A stretch of 64,000 bases of DNA from Eisenbergiella tayi (GTDB lineage: Bacteria > Bacillota > Clostridia > Lachnospirales > Lachnospiraceae), in NCBI RefSeq assembly GCF_001881565.1, contig NZ_MPDJ01000005.1, positions 647,347 through 711,346 on the forward strand, given 5' to 3'. Under the pieces are notes generated by a model, which had not been told where the DNA came from, did no database searches, and was given only the letters and a program-made list of their open reading frames with translations. Positions 43,720-51,858 of this stretch are shown here, one piece after another (position 1 is the stretch's first letter; every line of letters begins with the position of its first letter). Position numbers and translations under genes: made by a program.

Positions 43720-44697
43720 TCAGATACTTCTTGCCGCTTCAATAATCCAGCGGATTCTCTCCCAGTCAAGCTTTGCATCTATTGTGCAGTCCCCGCCCAG
43801 CATCAATCCTATTTTGCCATGATTGAGAATTAGATCTGTGGTGTATTTCTGCAGTTCTTCCTTGGTACCGGTATAAAGAATTCCCTGCTGGGTGTGTTCG
43901 TCCCAATGAGTTTCAAAACCGCCCAGAGAGGTTCTGCCCCCGATAAAATAACGGCCGGCATCCAGAGACAGGCCTTCCACAAATACAGCCCAGTTTACTA
44001 CCTTTGCGGGATAATCCTGCCAGATTGCAAGCTGGTTCCGGTTTCCTGCCCAGCCGCACATATGTATGATGTTATTATCCGAAAAACGGTTTGCGTGCTC
44101 CAGAACATACAGATCACTGGGAGTGATGGTTTTCCTGTATTCTTCCGGGGTAAAACGGTCATATTCCCCGCCCTGCACACAATAGTAAACGCCGTCACAG
44201 CCCGCTTCCGTAATAAGCAGCTCCGCAAGAAGGGCGTTGGACTGTGCGATCACATCCAGAGCGTCCATTACGGCATTTTTATCCTCTCTTATGTATTCCA
44301 TTACGTCCGAATCCGTTAAGCCCACTGCTTCCGCGCCGAAACGGAGGGATGAAAAGGGAGCGAATACATTATAGAAAACACAGCGTTCTTTTCCGATATC
44401 CTCAACGATAGCTTTGGCTCTCTCCACCTGCTCCCTGATAAAGGGATGATCGGAGGTCAGCGGTTTTAAGCTTTTCCAGTCCTCTGCCGTTTTTATTTCC
44501 GGCAGCGGATACGGGAAATAACCGTCGCACATAATTTTCACAAAATCCAAGTCTGTTTCCCGATAGTATTTTAAATGTGCATTTATGCAGCCCTGACCGG
44601 AAGCTTCTTCTCCGGCGAAATGAAACCAGAAGCCTACCGGAACATGATCCACCTCCTTTTTATTCATTGCATTCAGAACTCGTGTCCTCTTATCCAT
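43720..44697 (-). CDS. Uroporphyrinogen decarboxylase family protein (methyltransferase-like)
   Basis: 325 residues, TIM-barrel UroD superfamily. The N-terminus (MDKRTRVLNAMNKKEVDHVPVG cut here) and the metal-site motif HMCGW (near 215) fit the corrinoid methyltransferase branch (MtaA/MtbA-like) better than heme UroD. Such proteins often sit with ABC transporters in clostridia, and most are uncharacterised. No corrinoid protein is in the window. Ribosome site and 16-base gap show cotranscription with the upstream gene. Confidence 0.85.
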   Translation of the reverse strand: MDKRTRVLNAMNKKEVDHVPVGFWFHFAGEEASGQGCINAHLKYYRETDLDFVKIMCDGYFPYPLPEIKTAEDWKSLKPLTSDHPFIREQVERAKAIVEDIGKERCVFYNVFAPFSSLRFGAEAVGLTDSDVMEYIREDKNAVMDALDVIAQSNALLAELLITEAGCDGVYYCVQGGEYDRFTPEEYRKTITPSDLYVLEHANRFSDNNIIHMCGWAGNRNQLAIWQDYPAKVVNWAVFVEGLSLDAGRYFIGGRTSLGGFETHWDEHTQQGILYTGTKEELQKYTTDLILNHGKIGLMLGGDCTIDAKLDWERIRWIIEAARSI

Positions 44698-44713
44698 TTC
44701 TTTTTCCTCCTTT

Positions 44714-45985
44714 TTATCTGCAAACCATCATATCCAAAATCACCTGATCCGTATCAGCCATACCCCGGTTTCCCAGTTCTCCCAGATTTCTGATGGTGCT
44801 TTCCACATCTTCCGTTACAATGCCGTCCAGGCCGCCGGCGCTATGGTTTTTCAAAGCCAGCATAGAGCACTGGAACGCACTTGATATAACAGTTGCTATT
44901 TTTAAAGCGCAGCCTGCTTTTGCTCCGTCACAGATAATTCCCGAAACATCGGCTATCATATTATTAATGGCATTCTTAATTTGCTTCAGTCCGCCTCCCT
45001 GCATATATACGAACGCGCAGCAGGCTCCGATGGATGATCCCATGCCGCAGCCACAAAGCGGTGAAAGCTTTCCAATATAGCTTTTAACATGAATGGTTAT
45101 TAGACAGCTGAGGGCCAGCGAACGGTACAGCATTTCCGGGGAGCCTTTTCTTTTATAAACAGCTGCAATAACCGGCAATGTGGCTGTTAAGCCCTGATTT
45201 CCGCTGCCGCACACCGTCATTACCGACATGGCGCATCCGGCCATTCTTGCATCTGCCGCCGCTGCAGTTACTGCAATAGCATAATTCCTTATATCATCCC
45301 CGGCGGTTCCTTCTCCCATATCTTCATAGATACTTTGTCCCACACGGAGCCCATAACGCCCTTTCAGCCCTTCCTGAGCCACCGCCCAGTTCATTTTTAT
45401 ACACTCATCAAGGAAAGAAAGCCGGTCTGTATCCACATTCTGTATAAAATCATAAATGTTATCCACAGTAAGCGCTGATTTATCACTCTCATCCGCCGGA
45501 AGCTCCTCGCAGCTCCCTTTTTCATAGATACAGGTAAGCCCATGTATTATGCGGGTAATATTGGTATGACTGTCTTCAATAATGACTGCCGACATATCAT
45601 CCTCTGTTTCCAGAATAACTTCTATGTAAAGCTTTTTCGGCGTATCCTTCCGTTCCACACGAACCTGTGTCCCGGCAAACAGCCTGGCTTCCTCCACCTG
45701 TTCCGGGGTAATGGAGTGCAGAACCTCCAGAATCGCTTCACTGTCGCCGCCTATAATTCCCAATGCCGCCGCCATTTCCAGCCCTGCCATATCCGTTCCG
45801 GGAATCCCGACTCCCATGGCATTTTTCAAAATATTGCAGCTCACCTTTACCTGTGCCCGCACCGGTTTCTTTCCCAAAACTGCCCTTGCCTTGGCAGAGG
45901 CATAAGCAATTGCAACAGGCTCCGTACACCCCGTTGCCGCCGCCATTTCCTGTTTCAGAATCTGCAGAATCTGATTATGATTCAT
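44714..45985 (-). CDS. UPF0597 family, L-cysteine desulfidase/serine dehydratase-like
   Basis: 423 residues. The family signature TGCTEPVAIAYA with C20 is followed by VSCNILKNAMGVGIPG. C-terminal cysteines lie in PLCGCGMGSSIGACC and ICDGAKAGCALK and could hold a [4Fe-4S] cluster as in L-cysteine desulfidase (CyuA/YhaM). The known reaction makes pyruvate, ammonia and sulfide from cysteine. It is the first gene of the eight-gene operon, so an amino acid or its derivative may arise from the imported compound. The exact substrate is uncertain. Confidence 0.88.
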   Translation of the reverse strand: MNHNQILQILKQEMAAATGCTEPVAIAYASAKARAVLGKKPVRAQVKVSCNILKNAMGVGIPGTDMAGLEMAAALGIIGGDSEAILEVLHSITPEQVEEARLFAGTQVRVERKDTPKKLYIEVILETEDDMSAVIIEDSHTNITRIIHGLTCIYEKGSCEELPADESDKSALTVDNIYDFIQNVDTDRLSFLDECIKMNWAVAQEGLKGRYGLRVGQSIYEDMGEGTAGDDIRNYAIAVTAAAADARMAGCAMSVMTVCGSGNQGLTATLPVIAAVYKRKGSPEMLYRSLALSCLITIHVKSYIGKLSPLCGCGMGSSIGACCAFVYMQGGGLKQIKNAINNMIADVSGIICDGAKAGCALKIATVISSAFQCSMLALKNHSAGGLDGIVTEDVESTIRNLGELGNRGMADTDQVILDMMVCR

Positions 45986-46026
45986 CTTTTTATCCTCATA
46001 CTTATAATAATCGTTATATGCATACC

Positions 46027-46084
46027 GCTAATATGATTAGCAATATGATATTTAGAATATAATAGAAATATTATAAAAATGCAA
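46027..46084 (-). promoter_or_regulatory. Promoter and dyad upstream of the eight-gene operon
   Basis: Minus strand: TTGCAT (46084-46079), 17 bases, TATATT (46061-46056). A dyad GCTAAT-CAT-ATTAGC (46041-46027) lies about 15-30 bases after the -10, a place for an operator. The rest of 45986-46211 is AT-rich without an ORF. Confidence 0.6.
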
Positions 46085-46211
46085 GACATTTTTTCTTATT
46101 TTTTATCTTTTTGTACAATTGCATAAAAAGAGAGGGCATTTTTTGTGTATTGTATAGAAAGACATTTCCAAAAACAAAACCAGGAGATGCCACAAAAAGA
46201 CATCCTATAAC

Positions 46212-46252
46212 GAAGAAACCGTCCCTGTCTGCCGACAAAGGACGGTTTCTTC
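46212..46252. terminator. Terminator hairpin after the sulfatase gene
   Basis: GAAGAAACCGTCC (46212-46224) pairs perfectly with GGACGGTTTCTTC (46240-46252). The U-tract is weak on the minus strand (GTTAT) and moderate on the plus strand. Confidence 0.7.
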
Positions 46253-46285
46253 TCTTAATTTATATCCCATTTTTTCAGATGAGCC

Positions 46286-47761
46286 TTATTCTGCCTCCAG
46301 CCCCATCCTCACATACTGTTCCTTCGGCGCATCATTCTCTTTCATAATCCGCACCATTTCCTTCCTGAAATACTCCTCCACTTCCGGATTAGATATAGGT
46401 TCTGACTCCTTCGGATCCTTCTCCAAATCAAAAAGCAGCGTTTTATAAGGATGCTCACCCAATCCACTCGTATACTCTCTTTTTTCCACATTCTTTATTT
46501 TAAGAAGCCGGCAGCCCTTCGTAAAAGAAAAAGGCTCACTCAATTCCAGCTCCTGCAGCTCCTTAGGAGGAAACATCTCCCGCATATGAGTCGGCATCAA
46601 AGTATAATTATAAAGCGGCTCATTGGTTTTAACCGCCGGAGCCAGCACATAGGCATAATGCCCGTCCGTACAGCTTATCTGCGCGCCGCAGGTCCCATAC
46701 AGACAGGTTTCCCGCACTGGTTTTCCTTCCGCAATCGTATCCTTCAGCACATGCCCCAGCATATCCCCTGGAACCGGCAGCCCGAAAAACTCCAACAGCG
46801 TAGGCGCCAAATCAATCGTCTGCACAAGACACTCACACCGCCCCGCCGCCCTGCTTCTGGGATCATAAATAAACAAAGGCGTATGAACGATCTCCTCATA
46901 AAAATTAATTTCATTACTCTTCGCCCACCAATCATGCTCCCCCAACATAAAACCATGATCCGTATTCACGATCAGCATCGTATCTTCCCACAGATTATAC
47001 TCATCCATCTTATCCAAAATCTTCCCCAGATTCCGATCACACATCTGAAGCAGCGCCGCATACTTATTACGCACATGCTGCACATAAGGCCGCTCCTCCT
47101 CCGTTACCCTGTGATATCCAGGCCAGTCAAACAAGGGGCCGTCATACTCCGCCTCAAACCCCATCAAATCCTCATCCTGCACATAAAAAGGCTCATGCGG
47201 ATCAAAAGTCTCCACCTGCAGGAACCAATTATCCGCCCCATGATTCCTCTCCAGAAATTCCACCCCCGCCCGGAACGTAACACTCTGAGCCATTCTGTCT
47301 TCCGTATCCGTATATTCCCGGTTAACCATATCCTGCTTACCGCACTGCCCGATATGAGGAGGAAGCACCTTATCCCCGACACACCCCTTCCAGGGATCCC
47401 CCTCCTGTCCCCTCACATTCTCCCAGCTGCTGTACCGATTATGATAAGTACACCCGCCATCCTCCCAATAATGATAATGATCACTGATCAAATGCGAGTA
47501 AACCCCATTCCTCTTCAAAATCTCCGGCATAGAATCATCATAAGGCTCCATAGGCCCCCAGCTCCGATGCAGGAAATTATAACGCCCCGTATGAATCTCC
47601 CTCCGCGCCGGCATACAAGGCAGACTCCCCACATAACACTTATCAAAAGTAACACACCTCTCCGCCAGCCTCTCAAAATTAGGCGTCTTAGTCCACTCAC
47701 ACCCATAAGGCGCAAGCATATGCCGATTCAAAGAATCATACATAATCATTATAGCCTTCAT
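46286..47761 (-). CDS. Sulfatase, Cys-type formylglycine site
   Basis: 491 residues, alkaline-phosphatase superfamily. The active-site motif CMPAR (C49-P51-R53, in SLPCMPARREIHTGR) is the CxPxR that must be oxidised to formylglycine. The metal sites fit DS at residues 9-10 and VNTDHGFMLGEHDWWAK. No signal peptide, so it acts in the cytoplasm on imported sulfated sugars. No anSME maturase gene is present in the window. It follows element C and lies downstream of the YesMN-Lpl operon, whose transporter may supply its substrate. The start follows AGAAGGAGGG. Confidence 0.92.
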   Translation of the reverse strand: MKAIMIMYDSLNRHMLAPYGCEWTKTPNFERLAERCVTFDKCYVGSLPCMPARREIHTGRYNFLHRSWGPMEPYDDSMPEILKRNGVYSHLISDHYHYWEDGGCTYHNRYSSWENVRGQEGDPWKGCVGDKVLPPHIGQCGKQDMVNREYTDTEDRMAQSVTFRAGVEFLERNHGADNWFLQVETFDPHEPFYVQDEDLMGFEAEYDGPLFDWPGYHRVTEEERPYVQHVRNKYAALLQMCDRNLGKILDKMDEYNLWEDTMLIVNTDHGFMLGEHDWWAKSNEINFYEEIVHTPLFIYDPRSRAAGRCECLVQTIDLAPTLLEFFGLPVPGDMLGHVLKDTIAEGKPVRETCLYGTCGAQISCTDGHYAYVLAPAVKTNEPLYNYTLMPTHMREMFPPKELQELELSEPFSFTKGCRLLKIKNVEKREYTSGLGEHPYKTLLFDLEKDPKESEPISNPEVEEYFRKEMVRIMKENDAPKEQYVRMGLEAE

Positions 47762-47831
47762 AAAAAAATCCCTCCTTCTCTTAAATTACATTCTACTTTT
47801 TTCCACCTAAAAAAGCCATCCCTGCCCTTCA

Positions 47832-48195
47832 GGTTCTTTCTCCCGTCAGGGTATTCCTCGTCCGCGCTGTGACCTTACGCTCCCCATTCTCCTTCGTCCT
47901 GTGTCCGGCCAGGCACGTTGCTGTTTGGCATGGACATCTCAAAAAAAGGGAACTGTTTCTTACCATTTCCTTTCCATGATCTGCTGCCGTCCCTAGCGGC
48001 GCTGTCTGACGACCGCAGGGAGGAGTTTAAGCCACGTTGGCAGCGGAGCATGGAAAGAAAATGGTTAGAAACAGCCCCTTTTTTTGTCTGTCCATGCCAA
48101 ACAGCAACGTGCCTGGCCGGACACAGGGCGAAGGAGAATGGGGAGCGTAAGGTCACACAGCGCGGACGAGGAATACCCTGACGGGAGAAAGAACC
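47832..48195. repeat. Long palindromic element C (arms of 157 bases)
   Basis: Left arm 47832-47988 and right arm 48039-48195 are reverse complements with a few mismatches and a 2-base indel. On the minus strand the core (48043-47984) matches the core of element B: CTGCCAACG, CTCCTCCCTGCGGTCGTC, CGCCGCTAGGGACGG, but the small internal hairpin is absent. A7 (47941-47947) and T7 (48079-48085) flank CTGTTTCT-type motifs as in B. Outside the arms, AAAAAAGG..CAT pairs with ATGG.CTTTTTT, so the fold may extend to about 47810-48222. It lies between the SBP stop and the sulfatase start. Confidence 0.92.
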
Positions 48196-48222
48196 GTCCG
48201 CGCACGCCATGACCTTTTTTAT

Positions 48223-49878
48223 TTATTCTTCAGCCAGCTTCATCATTCTGTCGTAATATTCCTGATTCAGTTCGGTATATCTTTCATAACTGAACTTTCT
48301 GCAGTCCTCCAGATGTTTCTGCCACTTGGCATCATCAATGCCGTTCATTACGCTTTCCGCCATGAAGTTATCCATATACGTTCTCAACTCTGTCAGAAGC
48401 ACATTGATTTCCTGGGTGTTTTCAGGATAATCCTGGCCCTCCGGAAGGAATTCCTTTACGGCGCAGTCCATGTAAGGCTCCTGTCTTTCCATATACTTGA
48501 TTTCACGATCCGAAGTAACCGCGAATTTGGCATTATCTTCTTCTGTCCAAAGGAAAATACCCTTGATGCCCATGGATAAGGTATGGCGTACCTCCGCATA
48601 GCTGTTGTAGCCTTCCAGGACAGGATCTGCTTTTTTGGAAATGGTTCCGTCTCCATTATCCACCCAGGCCATATCCTTGGGGCCCCAGCCGAAGAGAAGC
48701 CGGTTGTCAAAAGAACTGTTGATATAGTCATAAAGTCTGAGCATCGCTTCGGGATAAGGGCAATTGTTGGTGATTGCGAACTGGTTGACAATAACGGTGC
48801 CCGACCACGCGCTGGGCTGATAATGTCTCTCGCCGTTGCTGTCCTTTAAAGGCAGAAGATAGGTATAATCCCCCGCATAGTCCCCTACTGTAATATCATC
48901 ATAAGAATAATTCGGAAAAACGCCTATCTGATCATTGGTACCCTTGGCGATCATATCCACTTCTTCCTGTATAAAGCCGTTAGGATCAATCAGTCCGTTG
49001 GAATACAGCTTATTCAGATACTGCAGGTATGCATGATAATTTTCGGAAACAGGATAAAAGTCTACTTTTCCATCCACAACCTGTAAATAAGGGTATTTGT
49101 AATCCTTTTCATCATAACCGGCAAAGCCAAAGGCAGATTTCAGGATATCAAACTTTCTGTCCTTATAGAAAGCAAAGGGAATTTCATCGGCCTGTCCGTT
49201 CCCATTGGGATCCTGGGTTTTAAACGCCATAAGCACATCGAAAAGTTCATCTGCTGTCTCAGGCATTTCCATACCCACCGCATCCAGCCACTTTTTATTG
49301 ATGGCAAGGCTCTTCCCTGCCACATAGCCGTCCAGCTGCACTTCAGGAAGGCCGTAGATGGAACCGTCGGGGAACATGCCCGCAAGCTTGATATTCGGGT
49401 ATTTGTCAAAGAATTCCTTTAAGGATGGCGCATAGTCATCGATCATGTCATTCATTTTGACGAAGGAATCCAGGAACTGTGCGAAGTTGGGGATCTGGCC
49501 GATAAAGGCGTCCGGCAGATCTCCGGCTGCGATCATGATAGCCACCTGGTCATTATAGGATGCCTCCGGAATCCCTACCCACTGGATTTTAAGTCCGGTA
49601 TCCTCCTCAATCTTTTTTACAAAATCTTTGTTTTCCCATCCTCCGATTTTATCTGTGGAGCCTACCGCATATACAATTTTAAAAGTATAGTCCTCGTTCA
49701 TTATAGGATATCCTGTTTTATTTACGGCTTCCGAAGACTTTTGGACACTGCTTTCCGTCTCCGTTCCCGCCGGAACGGTCTGTGCACTTTCTGTTGAAGC
49801 CGAACTCCCGCACCCCGCAAGGCCGGAAACCACAAGAGCTGCTGCAGCGACTGCTGCGATCAATCGATTCTTCTTCAT
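48223..49878 (-). CDS. Extracellular solute-binding lipoprotein, LplA/YtcQ type
   Basis: About 551 residues. Lipoprotein signal ends in VSGLAGCGSS. The longer-than-average SBP with YGLPEVQLDGYVAGKSLAINKKWLD and the aromatic C-terminal half belongs to the LplA/YtcQ group, known for complex glycan and uronide uptake. ATG 49878 follows GGAGGGAG. It follows the two permease genes and shares their transcript. Confidence 0.92.
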   Translation of the reverse strand: MKKNRLIAAVAAAALVVSGLAGCGSSASTESAQTVPAGTETESSVQKSSEAVNKTGYPIMNEDYTFKIVYAVGSTDKIGGWENKDFVKKIEEDTGLKIQWVGIPEASYNDQVAIMIAAGDLPDAFIGQIPNFAQFLDSFVKMNDMIDDYAPSLKEFFDKYPNIKLAGMFPDGSIYGLPEVQLDGYVAGKSLAINKKWLDAVGMEMPETADELFDVLMAFKTQDPNGNGQADEIPFAFYKDRKFDILKSAFGFAGYDEKDYKYPYLQVVDGKVDFYPVSENYHAYLQYLNKLYSNGLIDPNGFIQEEVDMIAKGTNDQIGVFPNYSYDDITVGDYAGDYTYLLPLKDSNGERHYQPSAWSGTVIVNQFAITNNCPYPEAMLRLYDYINSSFDNRLLFGWGPKDMAWVDNGDGTISKKADPVLEGYNSYAEVRHTLSMGIKGIFLWTEEDNAKFAVTSDREIKYMERQEPYMDCAVKEFLPEGQDYPENTQEINVLLTELRTYMDNFMAESVMNGIDDAKWQKHLEDCRKFSYERYTELNQEYYDRMMKLAEE

Positions 49879-49927
49879 TCTTTCTCCCTCCAAATTAATT
49901 ATCTGCTATTTTTATGCCAGGCATCCG

Positions 49928-50830
49928 TCACCCCTTGACGGAGCCGATCATAACACCTTTTACAAAATACTTCTGCAGGAACGGATAGACACAGATGACA
50001 GGCAGCGAGGATACAATAATCACCACATATTTGATAATCTGGGCCACCTTCTGCCGTTCCACCAAAGCCTCGATTTCAGCCGGATCCGTTATCTGGGTCA
50101 GCTGCTGTCCCAGAATCAGGATGTCCCGCAGTACCAGCTGAAGCGGGTATATCTTCTGGTCGGTCACGTAAATCATCGCCGTAAAATAGGAATTCCACTG
50201 GCTGACGCCCACATAAAGGGCGATAACCGCAATAATCGCCTTGGAACAGGGCAGTGCGATTTTGAAAAAGAATTTCCCCACCCCGCAGCCATCCAGCTCC
50301 GCGGCTTCGAAAAGCTCTTCCGGAAGGCTGTTCTGGAAAAAGGTCCTGGCAATAATCATGTTATAGACGGTAACCGTCCCCATCACCACCAGGACAGTTC
50401 TCGTATTCACCATATGAAGGCTGCTGACCACCATATAGGTGGGAATCAGGCCGCCTGAAAAGAACATGGTGAATACAAAAAGCTTGGTTATCACATTCCT
50501 TCCGAAAAGATCCTTCCTGGATAAGGCAAATGCCGCCATCAGGGTAACGCTGGTTCCTAACAGAGTTCCGAAAAAGGTGTAAAATATGGTATTCAGGTAG
50601 CCTCTCCATATTTTCCATTCCTCCAGAACAAACTTATAGGCTGCGAAATTGATTCCTGAAGGAAGAAACCTCACCTTTCCCAGAGAGATATCCTCCGGCG
50701 AGCTGATGGAGGCAATGATTACAAAATACAGGGGATACAGGACGATAACCAGCACCACCAGGGATATCACGGTAACCGTAATATTAAATATCCTGTCTTC
50801 CCTTCCGGCTTTTATTTTTTTCGTTTCCAT
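49928..50830 (-). CDS. ABC transporter permease, LplC/YtcP type
   Basis: 300 residues with six helices, the EAA loop FEAAELDGCGVGKFFFKIALP and the end VKGVMIGSVKG. The insert of about 20 residues (DPAEIEALVERQ) is typical of this group. It lies 12 bases after the LplB-type gene. Confidence 0.92.
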   Translation of the reverse strand: METKKIKAGREDRIFNITVTVISLVVLVIVLYPLYFVIIASISSPEDISLGKVRFLPSGINFAAYKFVLEEWKIWRGYLNTIFYTFFGTLLGTSVTLMAAFALSRKDLFGRNVITKLFVFTMFFSGGLIPTYMVVSSLHMVNTRTVLVVMGTVTVYNMIIARTFFQNSLPEELFEAAELDGCGVGKFFFKIALPCSKAIIAVIALYVGVSQWNSYFTAMIYVTDQKIYPLQLVLRDILILGQQLTQITDPAEIEALVERQKVAQIIKYVVIIVSSLPVICVYPFLQKYFVKGVMIGSVKG

Positions 50831-50842
50831 AACCTTCCTCCC

Positions 50843-51757
50843 TTACCACAATGAATTTTCCGTCGTTTTTCCCGCGATCTGGTTAACGAGAATCAGGATG
50901 GTGAAATTGATGATATTGTTAAAAAGGCCGATGGCGGAAGCATAGGAGTACTGCTGCCCCTGAAGACCGATTTTGTAAACATAGGTGCTGATGACTTCCG
51001 CCGTGGAAAGGTTGGGCGCCGTCTGCATCAGATATACCTTTTCAAAGCCCAGGTTCATGATATTTCCGCAGTTCAGTATGAGCAGAATCACCGCCGTGGG
51101 AATCAGCATGGGAATATCAATGTAAAAAATACGCTGCAGCTTGTTGGCCCCGTCCGCGATAGCCGCTTCATGCAGTTCCGGGCTGACGCCGGAAAGCGCG
51201 GCTATGTAGATAATGGAAGACCAGCCGGTCGTCTGCCAGATGGCGGACCAGACATACAGATGGGGGAAAGCCGCCGGATCCGTAAGTACCTGCGGGTTGT
51301 TCATTCCGAATCCCTTTAATATGCTGGTCCCGATTCCCGACGCCGGGTCAAAGAAGACAAACATCATACCTACCAGCACGACCGTGGAAATAAAGTGGGG
51401 TGCATAGGTCGCGGTCTGTGTGATTTTCTTCAGCCGCTGGCTGGGCGTATAATTCAGAATCAACGCCAGTATGATGGGGATGGGAAAACTGAACACCAGC
51501 TGGTAAAGGCTGATTACCAGTGTGTTTTTCAGCAGCTTCCAGAACATGGGCGAGGTAAAAAACTGCCGGAAATATTTGAAGCCCACCCATTCACTGCCCC
51601 AGATTCCTTTGGTCGCCACAAAATCCTTAAAGGCTATCTGCAGCCCCGCCAGAGGCATGTAATTAAAAATGAAAACGTAGATAATCATGGGAAGCAGAAA
51701 TAAATACAGAATTGAATTTTTCTTCAGACTCTTCCTGAACTTTACTTTGTTTTTCAA
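50843..51757 (-). CDS. ABC transporter permease, LplB type
   Basis: 304 residues with six helices, the EAA loop HEAAIADGANKLQRIFYIDIP and FEKVYLMQTAPNLSTAEVISTYVYKIGL, typical of LplB. The start is a TTG (51757) after AGGAATGAGGGG; no ATG suits this frame, so the start is uncertain by a few codons. A TAAAAT-like -10 (51796-51791) without a -35 lies upstream and could be activated by the YesN-type regulator. Confidence 0.9.
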   Translation of the reverse strand: MKNKVKFRKSLKKNSILYLFLLPMIIYVFIFNYMPLAGLQIAFKDFVATKGIWGSEWVGFKYFRQFFTSPMFWKLLKNTLVISLYQLVFSFPIPIILALILNYTPSQRLKKITQTATYAPHFISTVVLVGMMFVFFDPASGIGTSILKGFGMNNPQVLTDPAAFPHLYVWSAIWQTTGWSSIIYIAALSGVSPELHEAAIADGANKLQRIFYIDIPMLIPTAVILLILNCGNIMNLGFEKVYLMQTAPNLSTAEVISTYVYKIGLQGQQYSYASAIGLFNNIINFTILILVNQIAGKTTENSLW

Positions 51758-51858
51758 GGCCCCTCATTCCTTTCTTTTCCTGATGAGCCTATTTTAGCAA
51801 AGGAAAGGAGAAGAGCCTATGAAGCAAAATCAGTGATTTTGGTAAAATACTCAGTTTT

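Noticed and set aside
46451-47872. A 473-codon open frame on the plus strand
   Set aside because: It lies antisense to the sulfatase, whose domains and active site are clear. The antisense frame has an unnatural His/Ile/Pro-rich composition and comes from codon bias.
36450-48195. Elements B and C as retron msr-msd, IS or CRISPR
   Set aside because: No reverse transcriptase, transposase or cas gene is near, there are no direct target repeats that I can see, and no repeat-spacer pattern.
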